NCBI GenBank assembly: GCA_905221605.1
Contig: CAJNDS010002105.1
Coordinates: 310,001 to 374,000, forward strand
DNA length: 64,000 nucleotides
From: Symbiodinium natans
Taxonomy: Eukaryota; Sar; Dinophyceae; Suessiales; Symbiodiniaceae
Direction of reading: 5' to 3'
Of this stretch, positions 43,620 through 55,341 are shown piece after piece. The notes beneath the pieces were generated by a model. It saw only the letters and a program-made list of their open reading frames with translations. It searched no databases and had not been told where the DNA came from. Numbering within the stretch: the stretch's first letter is position 1; every line of letters begins with the position of its first letter. Made by a program: the position numbers and the translations under genes.

Positions 43620-45650
43620 CGGAGGAGTGGGGTGGGGGGTGGGCGAGGCGTTGCTTGCTCCCACGATCGAGCTGCGAAGAAGTGAACAGCACACAGCATG
43701 AACAAAGCTGTCTGACCACTCTAGGTCCCAACGGCCCCACTTCCGCGTCGAATTTCTTGCCGAAGTCTGCCCAAGTCGCTGAGTTTCAAAGCGCTCTCGC
43801 TCATCAGCCGCGGCCGCTGGAACGCACCCTATCGGACCCTTGTCGCGTTGATCGTTGTCTGGAAGTCCCACAAGGCTGATGAGATGCTCCGGGATGGCAC
43901 GAAAGAAAGAAATGAACTGTTCTGCGCAGACTCTCTCTGGGTTCTTCGATGCTTGCAAAGGTTTGGCTTGGGTCAAAGGCTGGTTCGCGGTGCAACCTGG
44001 TTCCGCACAACCCAGCTTGTGGTCGGCCCATTTTTCCGAAGAGAAGAGATATTCACCGGTGAGGTCGCCACCTACTCATCGCCGTTTGCCATGGCTTGGC
44101 TGTCACTTCTGGTGGTATGCTGGTGGCGCACTTGGTGGCGCCAGGGCCGGGGGCCCAGCTCATTCTGGGCATCAGCTACCGAAGGCCGTTGATTGACCCC
44201 CGGCCCCCACTGGCATACGTGTGCGGCATCTTTGCAGGATTTATCCGAGGGTGCTGCTGCGTCAGCACCACGGCCAGAAACAGCAAGACATGCTGAGCAA
44301 CTACTTCAAGAGCTAGGTATCGAGGGGCAACCTGCCAACACTCCATGGACGCAGCAAGATGCAACCGCACGGGCGCACCCCCAATCGGGTTTCCGGCATT
44401 CCGAAAGCCTCTCACACGACAGCATGCTCAAAGCCGAGATGCTGATCCGCTTGAATCGAACTGTACTGCAAGGTGGCGAGCCGTCTGCAAGGTCTTCTGA
44501 AACTTGCTCTGCAAGCTTAATGTCGGAGGTGCACTGGACGGTCTCCTTCCAGCGCACAAAGATCCAATCACCATCAATCTTCATGAACCATAAGCCATAG
44601 CATGCGCCCGCGTTTGCTGTCCTGGCTGCCATCGGTTGTGCGCCCTGGGGGAGCTGCCACTTCAGAGGCGCTCGCAGAAAAAAATAGACACGGACAACAC
44701 AGGCCACTCCCACCTCGTCAGACATCCTCCTCGAGATCCGTCTAGAGGTGCTAGGATCTTGGTACCTGGTCTTTCGACTCCAAGCAGCATCCGGAGCATC
44801 TTCAGAAACCTCACTCAGAAGCAGCTGCTTCTTCGGTGTTCTTGACAGTGTTTGCAGTACTTGCTGGCCTGCAGCACTTCATGCAAGTCTCTCCAAGACC
44901 TGTCACAAGCAAGTAGTGATGTTGTTGCAAAAGTCACCAAGTCAAGTCTGATTTCCACGAGGCTTGGTGGTATACGCAAGTCCAGCTCACGTGCGGGACA
45001 TGCACCTCGTCTTTTTGTCCCACTCTTCGACACCAGAAGCCTCGCTTGGACACGACGTGATCAAGGCAAAAACCCTCTGGGGTCGAACCTGCCTGTATGG
45101 TCAATTGGTCGATCGAGGCCTCTTCGGAAACTCCACTCGGCTGGACCCCTGGCAGACATTGATTGAGCTGTGACAAGGACGACTAGGATTACTACACAGC
45201 ATCAACATACCAAGACACATGACCTTGCTTGCAAGCCCTGGATTCAATGAAGTACCTTCCCTTGTTGGCCACATATGGCCACATCCTAGCGACGGCAGCC
45301 CACTTTGTGATGGTCTCAGGGCCTGAAAATGCCCTGGTTGAGAGCTAGAAAGAAAAGTACTGGATGACGGTGAAATTGGAAACCTGCGTCCCCGGTTGAG
45401 AGCTGGCGATGAGTTGGAACTCAACTAAGGGCTGTACGACCTATGCAGCCAAAGGATTGTGCACATAAACGCGCAGAGGCACCTAGTTCCCGAGGCCCTC
45501 GGGCCTCCCACTGGGAAGCCCTGTACTTGGGCCACTGATGGAACCAGGTAGCTAGTCCATTTTCGGTGGCTTCGCACCTTTTTCCCCACCCTCGGTGTGG
45601 GGTTGTTAGATTCTAAGCTCAACTGTCCTCCGCCCGGATTTCTTCTCCTC
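43620..45650. other. No gene resolved
   Basis: Several overlapping open frames of 60-140 codons occur on both strands with no clear winner, motif or splice signal. I see no supportable gene. Confidence 0.3.
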
Positions 45651-45659
45651 GCCCGGTCT

Positions 45660-45825
45660 ACTCCTCGCTCATCCCTAAATTGCCCAACCCCACAATGTCC
45701 CTGGAATGCCCAACTCTACAGTGTCCTGGAGTGCCCAAGTGTCCCCGAGTGCCCAGCCCCAGAGTCTCCAGAGTGCCCAACCCCCACAGTCTCCCTGCAG
45801 TGCCCAGTTTTCCTGGAGTCAGAGT
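45660..45825. repeat. Degenerate repeat of AGTGCCCAACCCC and CCCAGAGTCTCC
   Basis: Loose tandem copies of TGCCCAACYCYACAGTGTCCCTGGA, about 25-30 bp each. It is C/T-rich and non-coding. Confidence 0.7.
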
Positions 45826-46007
45826 TGCCGGGGATGTTCGAAGTAAAATAATTGCTTTGGTTGCGTTCCTTGTCATGTCAGTGACTGTCTCATAGTCGCT
45901 GAACGAGACCAACATCTTTGTATGATCGTTGTTGTTGCAAACACGTTTTTCTGCTACGACCGTCGTAGGAAATCATGTTCCTGTGCAACAACATGGAGGC
46001 ATCTTGT

Positions 46008-46095
46008 GGGAAGAAATGTGGCAAGCAGGGTCTAATGATGCCAGACGACGGTTCTTCAGGCCCTCGAACATGTCTGCCAGGAACTGCTCGTACTA
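46008..46095 (-). CDS. Short exon, unknown
   Basis: Minus-strand EQFLADMFEGLKNRRLASLD followed by PACHISSHK. Protein-like and helical. It is isolated, with no neighbouring exon resolved. Confidence 0.35.
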
Positions 46096-46699
46096 AGCCG
46101 GGGCTGCAAAGGTTCCAATGAAACAAAGAAGTTGCTGCAGATACCGTTACCTGCGTTCGTTGGTCTGGGCTCAGGGCTCGTTCAGGCAGTGGAACCACCA
46201 AGTTAGGATTGCGGTACATGGCCTCGAAACACATTCGAGTTGCACAGGTGTGCCAAGTGTAGATGACGAAGCCGAGATGCAGACGGCAAGAAGGCAAACC
46301 TCTTGAAAATCCTGGAAGTGAAGTGCCTGCTGCTTTTCAGCAAGCCTCGGCATCGATGGAAGTCTGCAACAAGAGAAAGAAATTGGCGCAAACATTGAGC
46401 AGAAACTACTGGGACAGGCACGAGACATGCAGCTCCGACAAGGATGGCGACATGCCCTGCCCATGTACTCATGCCACAATGCGTGCATCACTCATGCGGC
46501 AGCCTGCCTTGATGACCGGAGGCATGGAAGCATACCGCTTCTGCTTCTGACTCCGCTGCTTTCGTCGAACCTCCCATGGCCCTTCCCCCTGCCCTTCTCG
46601 CACAGCTCCCATTCCCATGTCTTGCAAAATGCGCCAGCCTCTGCCTGCCCTCGAAAACAGAAGCTGGAATGGACTGAATGAAAGTGCCGACGGTCGATC

Positions 46700-48020
46700 A
46701 GCTTGCGGTACACACTCCTAGTTCGTGCGAGACCAGGAAGCACGATAAGGCACGATTAAGCACGTACAGTTGCCAAATGCCCACAAAAGGCCTCGCAGTG
46801 TCGGCCGAGAGCGACGCGCCTGGCAGGGAACAGAATCTTACAGGCCCGACACGCTCACAGAGTTTCACCCAGCTCTGTTTTGGATTGGCTCAGGCAGGAT
46901 GGCGCCTAGCAATGCAGCATCAGCAAAGAGGCCAATCAGCGAATCCTTGCTGCACCCGCCCGGCAGAGAAGCTCCCAAACAACGATGCTTGGCTTCCCTT
47001 TGGGTTACGTTACTCCCTTTTCACGTTTGAATAGAACGTGGTTTGAGCAGAATTGGGTTTCGGGCCTCAAGCTCGGCCCTGGTCTTTACAACGAGCAGCT
47101 CGAATTCGGTCACAACTGTCGATATGTTGTGAGTGATTCTTTGTAATTCTGTTCTCATCTGGTCTGCGACAATCTTCACTTGTGGAAGAATCGGTTTTAG
47201 GGTCAGCTGTCACCCGTTAACGGGCCCATCGACTAAGCTTGAAATCGATTCAAAGTGCGGATGTTTCCGTGCAGCCATGATCCGGCCTTGCAAGCACCTC
47301 AAGTACAAAAAGCAGGAAAATGGCGCGGCTTCGTCGAAACAGCATTCACAACAGAGACGCTCCTGAAACCTGCTACGTGCATCCATGAGGACTTGGAACA
47401 ACAAATATCTTGCCGCAGCGCAGAACAGCAATGTATGAAGGGGCATCTTGAAGCGAAATGTTGTCACAACTCCCCGATGCTCCCACTCCGCTCCTCGCCC
47501 ATCTGCAGCCGCACCTGCACCAAATCACATGCTCGCACACCTCTGCATCGTTTTCACGCCTACGATGCTTCGGAGCAGAGTAACGGCAAGGGGCACCTCA
47601 CACCGAGCGGTCACCCCGTGTTCAGCATACCTGCGGCCAAGACGTCTGAAGCATCACTACGACCTGCCATCATCCTCAACTCAGGATCCCGCAAGGAGAA
47701 GACTTTGTTCAAGAAAGGCTCCCATTCTTCCTGTAGCTGTAGAACCTCACCATGCAACGGCATGCGACGACAAATGATCTGTCCAGTCAAGCGGCTGCCT
47801 CCTGCATGTGGGACGAGCTAGTAAACTGATCTCGTTCATCGCACCTTTTGACAGGAGAATGGTTTGGCAGAGGTGAAACTGCCTGCTCGACCAACTTGTC
47901 TTTCCTGGGGCATGGGGGAGACTCCTCGGGCACTCCTGCCTGGCCCTGTGCCAAAGGGCCAACGGCCAACGCTGACAGATTCAGTTGGGCACAGAACCAA
48001 AATCAATACCTTCTCACACC
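46700..48020. other. No gene resolved
   Basis: Only short overlapping frames on both strands. No motif or splice pattern is convincing. Confidence 0.3.
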
Positions 48021-48029
48021 GACCAGGTG

Positions 48030-48122
48030 AAACATATACATATATATATATATATTTACATATATATTTTTCTTGTTTATTTATTTATATTTATACTTAT
48101 ACTTATATTCATCTTTATCTAT
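48030..48122. repeat. TA/TTTA-rich tract
   Basis: (AT)n followed by TTTA and TTATACTTATA repeats. It marks the left edge of an AT-rich block that runs to about 49.7 kb. Confidence 0.85.
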
Positions 48123-48269
48123 TTGGGACCCGGTGCCATGGTAGGGCTTAGAGGTTCGGAGCCCCCCAAACCAGCGAGCACGAAAACGCTGCACTGTACT
48201 AATGCTTTAAGCCCACAAGTGTAAAAAAAAAATGCACTGTTCCAAAAAACCCTGTCTTTTCAAGCTAAA

Positions 48270-48540
48270 GCAAGCAAAAATGCTGTACTTTCCCAAAAAA
48301 CCCAAAACAACCAAAGTTTAGAGACCTTGGACGCCAAATGGCCTGGGTGTCTACCAACTTTGGTTTTTTGGCTTGGACAGTACAGCATTTTGGCACTATT
48401 TGCTTTAGAAACATTGGCTTTTTGGACAGTACATCACGTTGGAGGCCTGAGACCCAAAAAAACCCAAAGTTTAGAGACCTTGGACGCCAAATGACTTGGA
48501 GGTCTGCAAAATGTGTTGTTGGGTTTTTTGGGGACAGTAT
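48270..48540. repeat. Fold-back repeat pair
   Basis: AAAAATGCTGTAC near 48277-48289 is the inverse of GTACAGCATTTT near 48380-48391, with CCAAAAAACCC/GGTTTTTTGG pairing inside. A segment AAGTTTAGAGACCTTGGACG at about 48315 recurs at about 48467, next to a similar GGGTTTTTTGGGGACAGTA end at 48521-48540. It looks like two related fold-back units in tandem. Confidence 0.65.
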
Positions 48541-49665
48541 CCGAGAGATTTTGATAGGATTCCATACATTCAATAGAGGCTCTTATTTTCATAGGGTTCC
48601 AATAAAGTTTCATAGGGTTCCTAATGATTTTTAATGAGGCTCCTACTAATGTAATCAGATGCCTATCGTTCACATTATTATTTGTAGAAGTCCTATTGGT
48701 TTCATATTAATGGGATTCGTAGTAATGTTAATCGGGTTCTCATTCCTATTTAAAGGGATTCCAATTGGCTTAGGCTCATATTGGTATAGCGGTGCTCCTA
48801 TTAATCTTGCTGAAGGAGTTTTATTTTGTACATAGGAGTCTCATTTTCATAGGATTCCTATGAATTATCACCGGGGTCTTTTTAATTTGTTAAGGGTTCC
48901 TATTCATTGTCATGGCCTTCCTAATAGCTTTTTTCCGGCTCCGATAAATTTCGATAAGATTCCCATGCTTCCGACTATTTTCATAGGATTCCAATAAAGT
49001 TTGATCGGATTCCTAATTATTTTGATAAGGCTCCTACTCATGCAATAAGATCTCTATCAATTTTAAGAGGGCTCTTATTCATGTTACTCGGCTTCGAAAT
49101 CATTTTCACAGGGGTCTCATTCATTTGAGAGATATTCCTATTGGTTTAGGCTCATACTCATTTTGGTAGGGTTCCTATTTTTTTAGGGTTCACTTTTTTT
49201 TATAGGAGTCCTTTTGGTTCCTATTATTTTTGTAGGATTCCTCTTCAGTTTAATAGGATTCCTGATTGGTGGATTCGCATCAACTTGAATAGGATTCCTA
49301 TTTATGTTAATAGGCTTCCTATTGACTTTATACGGTTCCGATGAATTTTAACCAGGTTCCTGAGTATTTAAATGGAGGATTCCTATCTATTTCTGTGTAA
49401 AGGATTCCAATACATTTTCATAGTGTGCCTATGTATTTTAAAAAGGCTCCTACAAATCTAAGAAGGTTCCTATCATTTTTAAATAGGATTCTGTCATGTG
49501 AATAGGGTTCCTATTGAATTTAATCGTATTACGGGTTCTCATTCATTTTAGCGGATGTCCTCTTCATTTTAATAAGATTCCGATGAAAACCAGCCGAACC
49601 CTATGAACCCTATTAAATTTGATAGGAACTATTCAAATGCATAGGACTCCTATTTAAAGTCATAG
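48541..49665. repeat. Degenerate AT-rich satellite with ATAGGATTCCTAT motif
   Basis: Roughly 35 copies of a 28-35-bp unit centred on ATAGG(A/G)TTCC(T/A)AT, separated by T/A-rich spacers such as TTTTAA or AATGTTAA. The core is almost palindromic and occurs on one strand throughout. There are no open frames of note. Base composition is far below the G+C of the rest of the window. Confidence 0.85.
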
Positions 49666-49859
49666 CATGCAATCCACAATCTCGAGCAAATTGTTCAGGT
49701 CGCTTCTGCTGGAGTCTTTATGGGAGGACTCCCCCCTTTTAAAGACGACTGCGCATTGCGGATCTTTTGGGGGGGGGAGAGTGTGAGTACGAAGAATAAA
49801 TCGTTGTATTTGTTCTAAAGCGTGGGCGCATGGGGGGGGTAGTATTATTTATTTGTGTA

Positions 49860-50350
49860 TTTGTTTGTTTATATCTCTATCTTTCCATTGCGACACGAAG
49901 ATTACATGCACGGATTCTGACCGTAGGTGCACGACTGAACTTTCTGCAAGTGGCTGCCCACCACTTCTTTGAAAGACCTGTCCAGCTGACGCATGGAATC
50001 GTGCGTGCAACTTTACGATGTCTATGCACGTCTTCATTACCGGAACAGCGCCTTGCCAGAGGGACCGAAAAGGCCCCGTGCTGCCGCGCCATTTCCTCCA
50101 GTGCGAACTTGGGTTAACTTGGAGCGCTCGGGACGCTGGACTTATGGACCCCTCCCAGTCCTCTCGGTGCACGCAGACTCGGAGCAAGAATCGGACGAAT
50201 CCTGACCTTGCTCAGCAGCCAAACAAATTCGTTGCTGCACCGCTGGGCCGCTGGGCGGGAAGAAGCGTCCAGTCGAAAGTCAACTCACAGCACATTTTTC
50301 CGCTGCTCGTAGATGGCATCAAGCTGTGAACTCAACTGGCTGTGCGGGAT
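49860..50350. other. Possible plus-strand exon
   Basis: The plus strand encodes ESCVQLYDVYARLHYRNSAL, then PEGPKRPRAAAPFPP and an acidic end HADSEQESDES followed by a stop at 50205. It is protein-like but against the strand bias, and unsupported by a motif. Confidence 0.25.
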
Positions 50351-50654
50351 TTCCCGCATGCCCGTGCTTCTCCTCCTTGTAGCAGCAGCAGCACATTAGC
50401 AGCCTCCTCGTAGATCTGAAGCTCCTAGCAGCGAGCAGCCATTCAAATTGGTTTGAAACGCTGAAGTTCCGTTTCAATCTTGCAGGTGTCGTCCTTGTAC
50501 TCGGAGTAGCTCAGCTTTGCACAGCCTTGCACGAGGATCACAAGAGGATCACAAGAATCAAGGACGTGCATAGAGAACCAACATCATACAAGTTGTGGTT
50601 GTTGCTTCCAGCGCACTCTTGACATGTCTTACTGGCACATCACAGTTCAGCACA

Positions 50655-50735
50655 GCCATCTGTCGCGTGCCTTGGCAAGGGCAGTGAAGTCCTTGATGCA
50701 TACATCCAAAGCATTCGATGCCTCAGCCATGTACC
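50655..50735 (-). CDS. Short exon, unknown
   Basis: Minus-strand AEASNALDVCIKDFTALAKA followed by RDRW. Helical. It is not in the longest open frame of the strand. Confidence 0.3.
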
Positions 50736-51187
50736 TGAGTCAGAAGGATGCTGTCCGATGTAACTTGCACCACTTGTTCGGTCAACCACCCATTCTGTCG
50801 CGATATGCATGCCTAGCCACTTCCTGAAGCTGTCTGGTCCACCATTGATCGCAAATATTGTGCAGTACGCCTCGTCTTGCAAAGAACACTGCTAGCGGCG
50901 AGTGGAAAGTGCGCGAAACAGCTCAAACACATGATTTTGGATCGACGCTGAGTCGGTGAGAAAGGTCTTCAGGCGTGGGGGGAGCGTCCGAAAAGAACAA
51001 ATGGCAAGGGCGCACAGGTCACGCGGGCCGCCGTGGATGACGTACTCTAGATCATCGGGTGCCCCTGCGCCGTGGCGGGCTCGACCCCCGCATCGGACAT
51101 GCTCGCCTCATAGCTTGCACCAACTGGCCAGCGACGTTGTCGACGAACGCCCGTCGCAGCAGCAACCGTTCCAAAGCGCCCCGGCGA

Positions 51188-51335
51188 CTCAGTAATTCCC
51201 CGATTTAAGAAACTGGATTCAACTCGATTCAGGAACCGCGATTCAGGAAGCCGCGGTTCAGGAAACCAAACGATTCAGGAAACCCGCTTCACGTGATTTT
51301 AGGAAACGGCCCGATTCAGGAAACTAGGTGAGGGT
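51188..51335. repeat. Degenerate CGATTCAGGAAAC repeat
   Basis: Seven to eight copies of GATTCAGGAAAC-like units with variable 3-10-bp spacers. Confidence 0.8.
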
Positions 51336-52621
51336 GGGGGGTGGGGCGGGGGAGATGATAATGTTCATGTCACAGGTGCTGTCAGAAAACTTTGCGACTC
51401 CAGAATCTGCAGCTTCCGAATCCGCTCTTTCCTGTTTTCCGGACCCATCCAGTTTCCCAAATCGGGGCTTCGACCGATTGCGCTGCTGACCGGACCAGCA
51501 TCGCAGGTCTGGCCGAGCCCTTGCTCCCACAGCGCTGTTAAGCGAGGGGAACTGCATCCAACCGTGGCTATGAGCCGGAGGACCCGGACAGTCGGCACAC
51601 CGTGATGATGCAATGTTCTCTGAATCTCGTCCCGTCTTCTGAATCACGGTTACGTCCAGTTCGGACTCACACGCCATTCATGCTGGTCCTATTGGAGGAG
51701 TTCCGGGCTACTGCGGGTTGCCAAACAATGCCATGGGGCCTTTATTGTCGCCAACAGACACAAGAGTCTTGTGTTGTCACAAGACACGCATTCGCCTTGT
51801 CAGTGGCCTGCAGGTTTTGTCACGGCCCGTGCATCTCGCCCGAGCCCGCGCATGGGTTGGACGCCAAAAAATGCCAAAAAAAAACAATTAACTGCGGTCA
51901 TGGGCACTGCGTCGGCTGGCCGGGCGTCCGCCCAATTAACACACGCCTGCCTGCACTGCTGCGGGGCCCAAGGCGCCGCTTCTCGCAGTTGCTAAGAATG
52001 GGGGCACCACGTTGAGGAAGTGTTGTGGCAGAACGCTGGCAGTGCGTCGAAGGGTCAGCGAAGCAAAGGCCGCTGAAGCTCTCGAGCCGACGTTCCCCCG
52101 CTCCACCGCTCCACCACCGGAAGCCGTCTCCTTGGGCTCCAGTCTCCGTCTCCGGTCACCCCACAACTGCCCAGGCTCATGCTGCCGGTCGAAAGGGGTA
52201 CGCGCGAAGCTGCCTGTGCAACACCCCGGGCACGTCTGCCAGAGACACGTACGGTGAAGCCGCCAAGAACACGCACTTGCTCATCAATGAGCAGCGGGGC
52301 AGAATCAAATTTCACTTGTAAGACGGGCTTGGACTGGGCAATGCTGTAGGTGACCCACGGATTGTTATAACATGCATGTACACGTGAACACAATGTGTGC
52401 ACAAGCGCGTGCAAACTCCACGAATCGTGCCTGATAGTCCAGCTGTGAGACATGCTGCAGCACATCCTTTGCCGATCAGAAAAGTTGTTGGTTTTCGCTC
52501 TTTTGTTGTGAAGCACCTCGAGGTCTGGGAGGTTCGGCGGATCCTCTGAGTAGACCTCCATCAAGGCATCCTGTGATCATCCCAAGAGGTCCCCCAACCG
52601 CTCCCGGCCCCACAATTCAGC

Positions 52622-52725
52622 AACTTAGCGATGTCCAGCATCCTTGATCTTGAAGAGCGGTGAGATGGTGCCCACGGTGCCTGCTACCCGTCGAATGTAG
52701 TCGCCATCACAATCAACACCTGAGA
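52622..52725 (-). CDS. Short C-terminal exon, unknown
   Basis: Minus-strand exon after a TCTCAG acceptor: VDCDGDYIRRVAGTVGTISP followed by LFKIKDAGHR and a stop. It is credible as protein but in a frame too short for long-ORF searches. No family is recognised. Confidence 0.4.
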
Positions 52726-53160
52726 AGCCACGGCACCAACTGCACCAGCCACAGCTTTCCCCGCATTTTGCTTCCGCTTTGCAATCTAAATTGGAGGAAG
52801 CTACGTGTCCAGCACTCGTCTTCCCTCAGCCTGTCCAGGGCTCTCTTGCTGGCCACGATCTGATCCGATGCACCTCAAGATAGCACCAGGCGCTCTTTCG
52901 CACTTTGGCCTACGCTCTTCGCAGCCTTTCGCGCCATCACATGTCACATGTCGGCAGGAGCCTGAAGCAGCAGCAGGCCTCTCGGCCAAAGAAAGACCCA
53001 GGCTCAGCCCAGCCGTGAGCCTGCAGAGAAGCTTCTACATATGCATCTGACAAGGAGGGGCAGTGTATTCCGCCTCGCGACCCGTGCGGAAGTTGATACC
53101 TGACAGCCATGGCATCTGCCAAGTGGACGAGACGAGCAAGGTCAAAACGGATGCTCAAAG

Positions 53161-53433
53161 CCGACGGAGCTGATCGAAACGGACACCCAGGAGACTGTTC
53201 CCGCCTCCGTTGCAGCTCCAGCTGCGAATGTGCTAGACCATGAGGACAATCTGGCTAGCAGAGTTAGGAGAAGAATCGGCCTAGCCTGGCACAAGGACAG
53301 CAGTCCAAGCCTCGTGAAAGCCAGGAAAGCCAAAGCGAACGTCCAAATTAGGGAGCTCCTGAAAGAGCCTGCGATCTTGGAATGGAAGCTGCGAGTTGCC
53401 CATCTCCTACTACGTTTAAGACAAAAACTATGA
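53161..53433 (+). CDS. Possible plus-strand exon, acidic then basic
   Basis: The plus strand reads PTELIETDTQETVPASVAAP, then NVLDHEDNLASRVRRRIGLA and a Lys/Arg/Leu-rich end with a stop. It is the best plus-strand candidate in the window. No motif or splice site confirms it. Confidence 0.35.
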   Translation, partial: PTELIETDTQETVPASVAAPAANVLDHEDNLASRVRRRIGLAWHKDSSPSLVKARKAKANVQIRELLKEPAILEWKLRVAHLLLRLRQKL

Positions 53434-53994
53434 AAAACACTCCATGAGGCTGCTGGTCACAACCGGCCTATGAGTTGACGTCTACATGGCAGAGAGCGTG
53501 GGCTTCGAAACGATGCCATGGCTTCCACCACAGAAATGCTCTCTGAGCTAGCGTTGGGCCAACACATCCAGAGACAGTTTGCTCTCGATCCAGTGCGCCA
53601 ATGCAGCGGCGCACACACAGAGCTGAGGCTTGTGCACGCTGATACCGAAATCCATCCAGCTGAGATCCTTGACTCGACGATGCCTCGACGGCTCACGAGG
53701 CTCACCCTCTCACCTTTCACCCTTCACAAGAGCAAACAATCTACGCACACAGGCGTAAGTGTCACTGCACCCCTGCAAGCCCGCCCCCTCATTCGCGCCC
53801 TGCCCCCCCTAGCCTCGGCGAGGACATGTCAGGCCTTGTTGACGACATGGGCGCACCGGCCAGCTCACACGCATCCAAACAGATCTCTACGAGTGCATAC
53901 AAGGCGCAGGAATGACACCGGGGAAGGCTCTGGCTCCAAGTCCTGAGACTAGACTTGAACAGAACTGAACAGAATTGAACAGAATTGAGAGTCG

Positions 53995-54140
53995 TACCTG
54001 AGACTCTGCTTCTGGTTCGGCACGGAGCACCTGAAACGCTGTATCTGTAGAGACTGTGAACTCCAAATAACTCCAACGTCCACCAAACAGAGCGAGAGCC
54101 TCTCGGAAGATCTCTTTCGCAGCTTCCACAGGCAGGAAGA
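53995..54140 (-). CDS. Exon, unknown, with clear donor
   Basis: Minus-strand VEAAKEIFREALALFGGRWS, then YLEFTVSTDTAFQVLRAEPE and AESQ, directly followed by CAG|GTACGA. Protein-like alpha/beta sequence. The family is not recognised. Confidence 0.5.
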
Positions 54141-55098
54141 GGCAAGGACAGTACCTCTGACTGCATACGACACTTGCGAGTTCAATGTCACTTCGTTCTG
54201 GCTTAGCTACTCTGACGAGCTGAAAACATACGTGATCATACGTGCATGTGCCGAGGCAAATACATATCAGTTGCAAGAAAGTATGATTCCGCATGAGCTG
54301 CACGGCAAGACAAGGCGGCACGATGAGCTCGCTGAGGCCGCCGCATGCCTGCCTCACGGTAAAGCTTTGCGATGCCATGCCAGCAAACCTGACGCAGGTA
54401 CTGTGTATTCAACCATGTCCAAATCTGCGAGTCTGTTACTTAAAATCATGATCCAAGCTGTCATTGCTCAAAACATGCGGAACGTGAACACATGTGCTTG
54501 GCAGGCTCACGTGGCTCGGTTTCTGGTAGCAAGGCAAAAGTTCGGAATGGAGGGCTGACACGAGCAGCGTTCACACAGGCAAGTCGACTGTTTTGCTCTC
54601 GCGAACTTCGCCAGGCTCTCTTCATCTCCCCTCGGCTCCTAGGCATACTACCACACCAGATGCCGTGATCCACCTCCATCAGAGGAAAAAATGCATGCGC
54701 TTTATATGTGTTAAGGGTGCATCCGAGCTCAACAACAGCTCTGGAGCACAAAGAGGATCATCGGCCAAGATGTGTGAAACACCTACAGATCCTCGTCAGT
54801 GCTGCCCGGCCAAGCGACTCCTCGCCAAGCCACTCCGCGTGCTGCTTGCTTAGACAGCAGTAGCGCCATTTTTCTGAATCAGCAATGACTCTGAAAGTTT
54901 CGCAAACGGTCCAAATCGTTTCTGGACCCCTCCCTTCCTCACATCCCCACATGATCTTCTGGCATGTTTCTGAAGCTTTCTCCTTGTGCTCCGCATTGCT
55001 CCGCCAAACCCTTCATTTTTGCCCTTCTTGTGAACAGGCCTTGCGCAAACGAGGGCTCCTTTGACTGTACCCCCTTGTGTTTAACATGTTAACATGTT

Positions 55099-55341
55099 TC
55101 AACATCTTGCGTTGACAAAGTCGGAAAGATCATATTCACAAACGCTCCTTCGCTGGTGTGGGTGCAGGTAGACGCAGACATAGCTGAGAAGGACGTCCGC
55201 AGCCTCAGTTGCTGGGTCTGTCAAGGGGACATTATGGACACCCAAAGGATGTAATCTCCCAAAGAGTATCCGCACCTTGCTGCCATGCAGCCCTTCGTAG
55301 AAGACACTGCGCAACCCGTGGTCCTCTGGATCCACGATCAC
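55099..55341 (-). CDS. 80-aa exon, unknown
   Basis: Minus-strand IVDPEDHGLRSVFYEGLHGS, then KVRILFGRLHPLGVHNVPLT and DVLLSYVCVYLHPHQRRSVC. Dense hydrophobic/charged alternation suggests a folded domain. No family is assigned. A further minus-strand candidate (about 55850-55640, GLERLLPFIMFTDQGRKALT) may be its upstream exon. Confidence 0.45.
   Translation of the reverse strand: MIVDPEDHGLRSVFYEGLHGSKVRILFGRLHPLGVHNVPLTDPATEAADVLLSYVCVYLHPHQRRSVCEYDLSDFVNARC

Noticed and set aside
43229-43976. Lys-Ala-rich minus-strand proteins resembling histone H1-like tails
   Set aside because: Encoded by the GGCCTT hexamer array, with no globular partner region. Likely artefact.
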